Positions 38,901-50,900 of a DNA stretch of 64,000 nt are shown here, piece by piece. Each line of letters begins with the position of its first letter. Positions within the stretch are counted from its first letter, which is position 1. The notes under the pieces are model-generated. The model was given only the letters and a program-made list of their open reading frames with translations, was not told the origin of the DNA and searched no databases. Position numbers and translations under genes: made by a program. The DNA is from Callaeas wilsoni (lineage: Eukaryota; Chordata; Aves; Passeriformes; Callaeidae), in contig VWPU01006159.1 of NCBI GenBank assembly GCA_013398955.1, positions 1 through 64,000 of the forward strand, read 5' to 3'.

Positions 38901-41900
38901 CTGTGCATTGCTGTTTCTATCTGGAGTAGTTGAAATGGATTTCATTCCCCTAAACACCTTAAAGAGCTTTTGATTTAGGAGTTCATCTGGATTTTTTGCC
39001 TTATGCCTCTTTCTCTTTTACAACATCTAGTAGTTATTTAAGGAGAGCATGTTCAGCTCCCAGCATCCACTTGGTCTTCTCAGAAAAGAATAGTCTGCAA
39101 TTAATTTACTCCTCTTTTCTTCTTTCGGTCAGCCAGCAAGATTTCAGAAAGGGGCCCTGACCTTGTTTTCATTGATCAGTCTGCAGTTTGACCCAAATGT
39201 GGGCCTTGGCTATCAGGTTCTTGTCTGCTGGTGCAGTCTGGGAAGTGCACAGAATACACATCTGAAACAGCTCCCCATAAGAGTGCACTGAATGGGACAC
39301 AACAGGCTTTGAGAAGCTGGTTGTCACAGCTGTTTTCTCTGATTCAGCAGAAATCATCTTTATTTGTATGTTTGAGCAAAAATCTTAGGTATTTCTATAC
39401 CAAATATTTGATGATATTAGGATAAACACATAGCTTTTAACTCTGAGCAGGATTCTTGCAGTGGGACGCAGTTATTTTATTATTAGTAGTAATACCTGCT
39501 TGTATGTAACCTCACAGAGGTCCTTCTCCCAAAAGCTATTAGTGTTAGTTATTTAGTAAGTTTTTCAGACATCTGTTTTAGCTCATGTAGTTGCAGCCTT
39601 TTAGTGGGAATTACTCTTGGTTTTGGTAAGCTGTTGTTTCAATTATAAAAACAGAGTTTGGGAAAACAAATGCCTTGCTGCTGAAAACTTGGGGTGGGCT
39701 CAGCATCTCAAGGAATGTTACAAAATAGTTTGCAAGACTCCACTGATATTCTGGATCAAGCTGGAGCTGTCTGAGAAGATGCCAGAGAGTTTCTGGTTCT
39801 TTGAGTTGTTGAGCCTTTGATCAGATAATGCAATCAAGATGTTTGTCTTCACAGGCCCTTGCAGCCAATGCTGGGACAGGGTTTGCGGTGGCAGAGCCTC
39901 AAATTGCCATGTTCTGCGGGAAGCTAAATATGCATGTGAACATCCAGACTGGGAAATGGGAACCTGACACTTCTGGGACTAAGAGCTGCTTTGGAAGAAA
40001 GGAGGAGATTCTGCAATACTGCCAGGAGGTGAGATTTTCTGTGTAATTGTGACTCTTCACTGCTGTGAAGGAATTGGATTCCAATTTAGCTGCTCAGTAG
40101 CAAATTAACCCTGCAGGAGATGAGCTTGCTTTTGCCTAGTCCAATTCCCTGCACTGTTGTGCTGCGTTATTGTCCAGGAAGAGCAGGGAGGACACTGCAG
40201 TGGTATTTAGAAGCTACCTCAGATCAGCTCACACTGCCACAGAAGGTCCTTGGTCTGTAAGTCAGAGGATTGCAGGGCTTTACCTCAGTGTTCTACCCCT
40301 GAGCTGGGGCATTAATCAGCATCTGCTCCCCGTTGTGTAAAATGAAACCTAACACCTATTCTGGTTAGAATGTGGCTGTGCTGTTCTCAGTGATGTGCTC
40401 AGATCAGCCAGAATATTAGAAAAATATTTTAATCAAATTTTGACAGTATTTTTAAGTTGTTTAGACTTTACTGAAAAAGATGTAATCATCTTCTAGTGTG
40501 TTCCAGATACACTGTAACATATTGGTCTTGTCCAGTGTCTTTAATTGCTCCTCTGAGGGGACAGGCATGTAAAATACCACAAGGAATGTATTTTTTTTTT
40601 TAACGGGAGAGCAACAGAATGTACCATGTCTGGACTGGAAAACTTTTAAAAACTGTTTTACAAGGCTGATATAACTGAGGCTGTATTTTTTTCATGTAGT
40701 AGAAGACTAAATATAACTCAGTGTCTGGACTTGAGAACTTGAGCAGGGCATAAGGATCAAATTAATACATCATAAATGGACCAGGCATGAGGAAACCTGA
40801 GGATGTGGGTGCATAACTTGACAAGTGATGAGAAAGTCTGAAGACGTTACTAAACCCTATTTGATGGTGATTGCTGTTCCAGGGGGTATTGTGCCACTCC
40901 AGAAAGAATTAAACAGCTACATCTCCTCCAAACCTGAATACCCAAATGCTCCTCCTCCACTGCTATGCAAATCCAGACCTGTCAGCTTAGTGCCAGTGAG
41001 GACTCTTGCCCTGACCTGGCTTTCTCCTGCCTCAAAGCAGTGGCATATCTATTTCTGAAGCCCTGTGTGACAGGCAGCTGGAGCTTTTTATGTCTCCAGC
41101 TGTTGTGAGCTTGATCCAGAGCAGAGTGTGTGTCCACGTGCAAGCTCCAACTTGTTCCTATGTAGAGAATCAGCCTCACTACCATGGTAGGAGCTGCTCT
41201 GCACATTCTCTGTCCTTTCTGGAGAGAAACCTCTCTGTCTGCTGTTCCCCAGATGTACCCAGACCTTCAGATCACCAACGTGGTAGAAGCCAACCAGCCC
41301 GTCAGCATCGACAGCTGGTGCAAGCGTGGGAAGAAGCAGTGCAAGGACCACACTCACATCGTCGTGCCCTACAAGTGCCTGGGTGAGTGTGTGCTGGGTG
41401 TGCTGTGCATTCCTGTGAGAGAAGCAAGGAATTGCCTCCTGGATTCTTACAGAGAGAACAACTCAGTTTGTAAGACTTCTCTTGTATCAGGTTGTCATTT
41501 CCACAACTTTCACTGAAACGATTTTCTTTCCACAAGATGGAACTCTGCCTTTCTGGAGCAGATTGACAGCTTGGTAACAGCTGTGGTAGAATAATGATGC
41601 CTGGTGTGAAAAACAAATCCCCATTCTCTCTGCAACTGCCATAAAAACCTGAAGGCTATTGTATCTGAGTACCACAAAGACACTGGGATTTAATACTTTG
41701 ATCCTATTTTTGTGAAGCTTCAATATTTTGTTGCCTTGGAGACTTAAATGCTCAATATGCTCAGGCTTCCTGCTTGGTCTTGGCAAAAGATCTCTATTCT
41801 GTTTCAGTGACTATATTTAAACTTTGCTGTTTCAAAGAGGCCCTGTTTCTTGCAGCTGTATCTCCTGTCCCCATTTTGAACTGTGAAAGAATATGAGAAC

Positions 41901-44900
41901 TGTGATGGATTTCATGGCGCTTTCCAGAATCTCCCCACCCACTGGAATCAGACAGCATGTCTTAACTGGTTAACCTGTGACTTCTGAGCTGTGGGCTGTA
42001 GGTGACACTGTGCTGCCCCGTGTGTGTTCTTAGGAGTGAGCTTCGTCTCAGCTGACTTTCTTTTCAGTTATCCACTGGAAAGACTTGTAAGAAGTCTCAG
42101 GACAGTCTGATTCCTGGGCGCATTCAGTAGGAACCAGTTTCCATAATTTGTGTCTGTGTCTCAGGTTACCATGTGATTTGATGAGGGAGGACACCAGCAA
42201 AGCGGCAGAACCATGTGCGTGCTTTGTCCTTTATGTAATGCCTTCCACTAGACAATCATAAAGCACTTCATTAAACAAAATTTATTGTGGACACATCCTG
42301 GGAGAAAGGTGCTTGTCTTTATAGATGTGGAAATTCAGGTTTGGGAAGCAACCAAGCCCAAGCGATCATAAGGAGAACTTCTGATGGAAATAAGGATGAA
42401 AGCAAGATCCCTAGATTTATAAGGAGTCATCTCTTAGAAATAATCCTTCCTCAAGCCTATTCTCCAGCTGAAAAATAAGCTGATTTTACTGACACGGCCC
42501 TAAAATTTGTAAGCATTAAACTATTTATTCAGGTTTTTCATTAGCGTATTTCACAGTGTTCATGACTTGCAGGCCCCAGCCTGTGAGGCAGCTTTGGTTT
42601 TCGCATCCGAGTTGCAAGTCTGGAGTCCATATATCTATAAAATAATCTTTGTCTTTAGCACTTCACAAATTGCTTGTTGTAAATGAATGGTGCATTTCTC
42701 TGGGATTATAGTCAAACTGTGCAATTTTGTTCCCATTCTTGGTTTTGTTTTCCGTGACACATTAATGCACAGAGTACCTTGAGGTAGGATCCTGCCACCA
42801 CACCATGTTTCGTCTTCTCTGCCCCTCCCTCACCAAGGAAAGCTCCTCTGTATTTCAAAGATGAAGAGAAGAACCCATGAATTTTCTGCCTTCAGCCCCC
42901 AGAACCACAGTCTCTTGGTTTTAAAGTTTATTCAATTTTGCTTTTCTTATCAGAAGTATTTAAACCTTTCCTGACAGAGTAGGATGAAAGATTATTAACT
43001 CAGAATTCTAACTGGCCTGTTTTGAAATAAGAAAGTGGGGAAAATACAATTTCTCTGTTATTTTAGAATGGAAGTAATTGCAAAGGGATGATGAAGGTCA
43101 TTTGATTTCATTAACTTCAATTATCAGGTAATCTAAGTCTAAACTATTTAACTTCTCTATACTGCATAGATGTGTCCATGATCTTTTAGTATCAACACTA
43201 AGGAGCTGCAAAAAAATTGGTCATGCAAACAATATTTAAAATATGTTTTGAAAAGATAGTGTAAAAGATTGGTTGGACAAAGAATTCTGCTGTGTGGAGA
43301 CTCTGTGAGAAAAAGTCTTTGACTTAAAAGCTTTTCTCCAATTTTAATAAACGACTCCTAAAGCTACTGGTCATGTGTGCAGGGAATGCTGCTTTTAAAC
43401 ACTTGGGCTGAAGATCTTTCCCTGGTCTTCTCAGAGTATCTAGCTCTCTCCTTATTTTACAATTACTGAATGCAGCATTTGAATCTGCAAGAAAGAAAGA
43501 AAAACTTCAGCTTGGAGAAAATTTCACGTTTGGATTTCAGTGGTTGTGTTTACTGGGACTTCTGGGGTAAGAACAGGAAGTGATGCTCATTTAGTTCTGA
43601 TCCTTAATTCATATTAAGGATAAACTGAATGATGATGGAAATTTGGGTTAAATAGCTTTTAAGTCCAAGTAAAGCAGAGTCTGTACAGCAGAGAGATTCT
43701 CTCTCTCCCCCATCTTCCTCAAAAGCAAAAGTCTGGGTTTGGCACAAAGATTGTGCCAAAGCTTCCTTATGCCAGTGAGATTGTGGTTACCTAGATATTG
43801 GAATGCAGTGTATTTGCCGATTCTGGTTGTACTGTAATATTTAGGCGGTATAGTTTTTATTTTCCAGCCCTCTGTGTTTTGGTTAGGGCAGTGAATGTGC
43901 TGCAGTTGATCTTGAATTAAACCATCTGGAAACGAAACAGAACAAAACCAAACAAGACTTGCTCAGCTACTGAAAACACAGATAACACTCTCAGCATATA
44001 AAAATTTCCAGACTGTTACAGCAACAGACAGCATGAAGAAACTTTGGTACGGTGCAGCTCATTTGGAAACAGGTGATTAAGTGGTTTGAAACTTCCGAGT
44101 GCAGACACAATCTTCTCAAAGATTTGAGTGAAATCTCTTCAGTCAATCCTTTCATGGAAAAACAGCTATTTATTAACTTGCACTGTAAACTCTGCCTTCA
44201 GTTCAGCTTTAGGGGTCAGCAGGATCACCTCATGCTCCTGATTTTACCTTGGAATCTCTGAGGCTCTGTTTTTCTTTAGATTCTCAGAAATAATTTTCAG
44301 ATCTGGTGTGATTTGTCTCCTTTAAGAATATACCAAACCCTCAAGGCACATGCAAAGTGCACTTTGAGGGAGTTCTGATGGAGGCTTTATTTGCTCTTGG
44401 AAGCTGGATGAGTGTGAACTGTGGCCTTTGTGTTTTTCAGTGGGTGAGTTTGTAAGCAATGTCCTGCTGGTTCCTGAGAAATGCCGGTTCTTCCACAAGG
44501 AGCGCATGGATGTGTGTGAAAGCCACCAGCACTGGCACACTGTGGCAAAGGAGGTAATGGAGGCACTGGGACAAGAATGTTTATTCTGGAGCTGTCCACT
44601 TGGATGCTTGTAGTGTTGGAGCATAGCAGTGTTTCTCTCTGTACTGCTGTTCCCATGTTCCAGTCAATGAACTAGGTAGACAGCAAGGAAGTAAAAATTT
44701 AAAAGTACTCAAGTGACTTAAAACACCTGTGTAGCAGTTGAGTTACTCTTCATGAAAAGCTGTCCTAAATAGCTTATCCATATCACAGAGCTAGGAATTG
44801 AAATCAGCTCTCTGGGATACTGCTTTAACCAATGGTTCAACCCTCTTTCTTTTCTCTTTCCAGGGAGAAACAGTGAGCATAGGATAGTTCCTATTTCTCT

Positions 44901-47900
44901 TGCAGATTTTGCTTTAATGTACCTTCTGCTGCTGGGGATTTGGTTGAGAGAACTTGCCTGGAAGCAATCTGAGTTTTGTTGGGACTGATTAGTGGAGGTT
45001 TTACATAAGAGATGGATTATATTCTCAGAATAAAATTAGCCCATGGTTTTGGGGGGTTTTTGTGTTTTTTTTATCTGACTAGCTAAACTATTGAAAAAGC
45101 TCTGCACTCCCCTTTGAAGCAGGGGTAATAAAAACAAGATCATGGCAGAATGTGCATGTTTTCCATTTTGTAGAAGCAACAATTGTAGAAACAGCAACAC
45201 AAAGACCAGTTGTTAACCAGATGAGGTTAAGGATGCTCCACTTAAAATTCCTATTTCTTTAAAATCCTGTGAGCAAAAGTCCATCTAAACAAAGCTGTAC
45301 TAGAGGAATTGCCTTTTAATTGAGAGTAAACTTGTTAATGTCTAGAAAATTGAAAAATCATTTACTTTAAATGTAGTTGGAGAACTTTTCCAGCAATATT
45401 TGGCTCATTTTAAATCCGTGCTGTAACAAAGCAATGGACAAAAGGGTTCTAATGGGTATATTAAAGCTTTTCTTCATTCTTTTCTGGTCACCTCAAAGCC
45501 AAGTATTTCCTTAGTTTAAGAGAAGTGTATAGACATAATGTCTAAGCATAGTTTACATTCGACTTTTTCTTGAATTATCTGATTGATTTTCATCTACAGC
45601 ATGGTAAAATAATCTTGACACAAAGTCCATTTGAGCATTTACTCATTTGCTCCAATGTAAAGTTGAATAGATGAAGTTTAATGAAATGGCCAGCCCAGAA
45701 AAGCAAACACCCTCTCTGGTTCTTTCAAGTGTTCTCCATTGAGTTGGCACAAAATGTTTAGGTTTTTTTTCCTGAACTTTGCCAGGCTGACAAACCAGCA
45801 GTTGTTTGGGCTGGGGTGTGAAATGTTAACACCAGGAAGTACTGGGTGTTTCTGAATCTGGGACTTCTGTGGGTTTTTTGTTTTGCACTACAAGTTTCAA
45901 ATCCACTTTCCTTTGATGTTCAGATTTAGGTCATGTTGCTGTTGTTTTTGCCGTAAAACTTAAACCATTCTTGGGATCTCTGATAGGCAAACTTGAGCTT
46001 TATCCAAAGGAAGAACATGTTGCTGAACTGACATGAATGGGCTCCCCTTTCAGGCCTGTCTGACAGAAGGGATGGTCCTGCACAGCTATGGGATGCTGCT
46101 GCCCTGTGGAGTGGACCAGTTCCATGGAACAGAATATGTGTGCTGTCCTCAGACTAAGGTTGTGGATGAGGCTCTGTCCAAAGAGGAAGAGGATGAGGAT
46201 GAAGACTATGACCTTTACAAGAGGTAGAGTTCTTACTGATGTAGAAGTTGACAGCTTTGTATGTAAAACTGCTGCTTGGGAATATTTCACACAGCAGCTC
46301 CCTTTGTGGTGAGGATTGAGTGAATTCCTGTGCTTCTGAGTTTCCTAATAAAGGAGTGTCCTGAGCCTGAAGAGGACAAATGACTTTGCAGTGCCCCTTT
46401 TAGTGGAGGAGCTAAACTGCCCCTCTCCTTTCATCCCTGCAGAGAGTTGGGGTCATTCAGCCTTGAGAAGAGAAGGCTCCAGGTAGACCTTAGAGCCCCT
46501 TCCAATGCCTAAACAGGCTCCAAGAGAGCTGGAGAGGGTCTTTGGACAAGGGCCTGCAGGAGCAGGACAAGGGGGAATGGCTTCACCCTGCCAGAAGGCA
46601 GGGTTAGGTGGATATTGGGAAAAAAATCTTCCCTGTGTGGGGGTAGTGAGGCTGTAGCACAGGCTGCCTAGAGAAGCTGTGGCTGCCCCATTCCCAGAAG
46701 TGTCCAAGGCCAGGTTGGATGGGGCTTGGAGCAACCTGGGATAGTGGAAGGTGTCCCTGGCCAGGTGAGGTGGAACAAGATGGGCTTTAAGGTCCTTCCC
46801 CATCCAAACCATTCTGGGATTCTACAGGAGGAACCTGCCCCAAGGTTAGACTTTTACTTACTGAAAATTGGAAAGAGGCCACATGAAGCCAGAGCCATGG
46901 AGGAACTCTGCCTGAAGCAGCAGGAGTGTCTGTAATGAGGAATGTCCCATTGCTGTGAGTGATGGGCTAATCAGTAGTTGGTACACTTATTTTTCCCATT
47001 TCTGGTGTTTCTAGAACAGATGGAAAGAGAATCGTTATTCTGGTACATCCAAGTGATTAGCCTTAACTTCACTCCTGAATTTCTCTGTCCCTCCAGTGAG
47101 TTCCCTACAGAGGCAGGTGTCGAAGACTTCACAGGAACAGCTGTGGAGGAAGATGAGGATGAGGATGATGAAGGGGAAGAGGAGGAGGATGTGGTGGAAG
47201 ACCGTGATTACTACTACGACAGCTACAAGGTTGATGACTACAATGAAGAGACCCCCACAGAGCCCAGCAGTGACAAGGCTATGGCTGAAAAAGAAGTGAG
47301 CAGTGACATGAAATGTAAGACACATTCCAGTCCACAGGCCTCCTGTTCCCTTGAGATCCTTCCTGTTGGCTGTCAGTTAGTGATGGGGTTTTGATCAAGT
47401 CAATAAGCGCCACTTGGAAGTTTTATTTGCCAGATAAGTTAGCAAACAGAGGAAAGCTGATGATGCTTGTTTCAAGTGTTGAAATTAACTCTCTAGAGCA
47501 TGGACCATATGTTTCCAGATAAACAGCAGTTCTGCTGGTGGGAAGCCCAGTGTTTGGCATGTTGAACAAGCACCTCCATGAAGGTGCCATATCTGCAAAT
47601 TTTGGAAAATCTTAAAGGGACATTTGGGGTACACTGTAAATTTAAAATCTGGTAGTTTATACCAGCTTAAAATGAGGGAGCTGAAAGTGGTGGGCCATAC
47701 TCTGCAGAGGTGCCATCTGGTCATTTAAGGGTGAAGAACATCCTTGGTGCTGCCTTTGCATAAATGCTTTTCTTCCACAAGAGGAAGTCAGCCAGCACAA
47801 CTGCCCCAACTTTATTATATGTTAAGATATACTTTCTGCAGTAGTAGAATCTACTGCGCTGGTGGCAGCTGTTGTTGAGTGGTAGGTGCCCTTGCAGAGG

Positions 47901-50900
47901 GCTCATGGTGTGGTGCCTCAGCATTATGTGATGTCCTATACTTTGCATATAGAAGCGTCTGCAGAGGAGGGAGGAGTGGAGAGGGAATGAAATTCAATTA
48001 GCTACAGATCACTGAATCATTGCCAGCAGTTCTCGCATCTTTTTGGTAAAATGCCAGCATGCTGCAGATAATTTTCCTTGCTGAAATGAGGCTTAGCTCA
48101 TACAGGTACACGGCTGTTACAGATCTGCAGATGTTGTAAGAGGCTTGGAAGAATATGATTGGGGTGTCTGTTTTGGGGGTATACGGTCTTTTTTCCCTGA
48201 AGTATGATGAACAGTTGCTAATTTATTACACTGTATCTGCTCTCTTGCCTCAAAACCGCCCAGCTGCTATTGCTGGCTCACCATGAAGCATTCCCTGTGC
48301 CATGGCTACATGGAGTTTTAATATTTGGTGCATAGATGTTTCAAACCTTAAAGCCTCAGTGTCTGAGGCTGGTGCGGAGATCACTCCCTTTGTTTAGCCT
48401 GCTTTTTCACTTACTCCTACACCTCCCCTGTAAGATGTGGAGTATCTGTCCAGGCAGAGTGCAGTGAACTGGACATCCTTGGATGCTTTAAGCAGCCCTG
48501 ATGGACTGGCTTTCCTTGCTGTTTGTTTTATAGAGTGGAGGTTCTCCTACTGGGGCACCTGGGGCCTGATACTGTGGCATCAGCAGAACAGATTCCTTCT
48601 GTCCCAGCCCCTGGCTCTGGAGAAATCTCTCACAAATGAGAGCTCCATGTAGAGACAGAGCGAGCTGCTTGGCTATCTCCAAAGCGCTACGTGCAGGCAT
48701 CTTCCTGACGTGCTTGTGATGGATGCTTTGGACTGTTAAACCCCCCAAAACTGACAGAAGCCCTTGGGTCAGTGCAGCAGCGATGCTGAGGCCGGTGCCT
48801 CAGAGGAAGGGGTGAAGTAGAGCCACCTCTGCATCATGTAAGTCACTCGGCAAGGCCTGTGCTCCTCACTAGCTCATGTTCTCACCCATCTCCACACAGC
48901 TGTCTGCTCCCAGGAGGCCATGACAGGGCCCTGCCGGGCTGTGATGCCTCGTTGGTACTTCGATCCTAACAAGAGAAAATGCATTCGCTTTATATATGGA
49001 GGCTGCGGAGGCAACAGGAACAATTTTGAGTCAGAGGAGTATTGTATGGCTGTGTGTAAAAAGATGAGTAAGTCCTGCCTCCCACTGGCCTTTTGCAGCT
49101 GGCCACTGTCTGTCTGGCGTGTGGTGTCTCCTCCTCCTTCCCTTCGGCAATAGAGGACCCATCTGTAGCTTATCCCTTTGGTTCTGGTGTCTGTCCCTTT
49201 ACAGCAGTCTCCTCCTGTCTCCGCTTCCCTAGGTCTGTAGGGTGATTGTTCCTGGGGAAAGCGCCTCTCACCATACGCTGTCTCTGCTCCTTGGTGACTT
49301 GCAGCTCTTGCTGAGGGCTCAGCTGTCCTTTTCCAGATCTACAGCAGGGACCAGGGGCTGTCTCTGACCTCTTGTATAACTGGCTTTTTGATCAGAATCT
49401 ATGTAAGGAAGCCCTTGCTTTCCCCAGTTGTGTTACCATGCATATGTTTGACAGTAGGTCCTGAAAAGCAGGCTACTGTTGTCCTGGTAGTAGGCATTTT
49501 CTTGCTATTTTAATTTTTGGAAAATATCAGACAAGTAGTATAGAATTCAGTTTTCCATTTTCAGCTTGGTATGAAATATGAATCGCAACTCAATCCCTAT
49601 GTTTTTGAGTGCTTAAGGTTTTTGGCACCAATTTCAACTGGCTTTTATGTCAGATGATAAAACTACCAAAACCATTTTAACCTCCTTATTAATCTTATTG
49701 TTGAACTCCAGCACTTCCACTTCAGCTACCATTAAAGCTTTTGAAAGGCTTTTTGTGTTATCTGGGGTTTGGCAGCCTGACTATACAGCCATAATCCTGT
49801 TTACAAAATGTGCTTCATGCAAGTACTTTAGATTGGGCTGATCTCACTGAGGTGGTGAAAGAAAAGATGCGGATGTCAGGAGCTTTTTGTACAAAAGTCT
49901 GTCCTGTTACAGAAGGATTTGGGGCTGGGAAGAGAGTTCTGTGTCCAAGCCTGGTTCAGACATGCCGGGAGCAGGCCCAGAATACGGGGCTGATGTGACA
50001 TTGTCCCTTGCACGCAACAATAGTGCCTGTGTTGTATGTTGTCATTATTTTCCCCTAGATAAAGGGAAGATTGGTGGGTGCAGTGCATGCTAAACTCTTA
50101 CCCAGTGTTCATGCTGAAGTGCCAGGTAATTTTTTTCTGAAGCATGCTGTCTTTAATGACATGCTGGAGGTTTTTTCCACCCAAATAACTAATATGGATT
50201 AGAGGTTGCCTTAAATGTCCCTTTGTGCCTTCCCTCTGGTAAAGGGCAACAACAGAGTGCATCGTGTTTGCCACAGATCTTTCAGAAAGGCTCTGGGATG
50301 TGTAGTTCCAAAGCTATAGCATAGGAGCACTTTCAGCACTTCCTGAACTGCAGTATACGGAATACAGAGCCCCTGATGTGGGTTCTGCAGATGCTTGAAG
50401 TTTATCAGTTCTGAATTTTGTTTTTCCCCTTGTCGAATTTGGATATCTTGAAGTTAAAAACCATCCAGTGTATTGGACAAGTCACTTTGTGACACTGAGC
50501 CTCCTTCTGTTGCTGTCTTGTCTCATATCATTGCCTGTAAGTCCTGCATGGTACATCTGGTAGGGAAGGTAGGTTTGAAGTGTAAAATACTGGTTTTGTC
50601 CAGATTTATTGTCAGACTCCCTAATCATATTAATGATGTCTGGAGCCAGCTTGTCAGCGAACAGCTAATGCACAGAATGTCACTTAAACCATCCACAGCC
50701 AGTGTGGAAGGGAAGGGAAAAGGAGTTCTTTATCCTGCCATGCCAGGCACTGTGTTTCTGGAGCTGGGTGCTGCTCACCCCAGCACTGTGCGGGCCAAAC
50801 AGTGCTGGCTGCTGTGATCATCGCTGCCATTTGGGCTGATGGAGCTGATGTTGGACAGAAAATTGGCACCGTAAAGATTCCAAAACGGACTCTGGAAGGT

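Larger units (their letters stand above)
17995..39854 (+). other. APLP2: APLP2 intron 1 (about 21.9 kb)
   Basis: Donor GTGTGG and acceptor CTTCACAG. The first 250 bases still belong to the CpG island. The rest is AT-rich with no exon or nested gene that I can support. It holds a TG/TA/CA palindromic microsatellite (18511-18538), a TA/CA repeat (22516-22541), an 18-T run (28652-28669), a MIR-type SINE (about 33015-33180) and an inverted GATA-type pair (38595-38618). Long first introns often hold enhancers; none can be called here without comparison. Confidence 0.8.

Noticed and set aside
40245..40312. tRNA gene on the minus strand
   Set aside because: An A-box-like sequence is present, but the anticodon arm and B-box do not fold or match; a SINE relic or chance is more likely.
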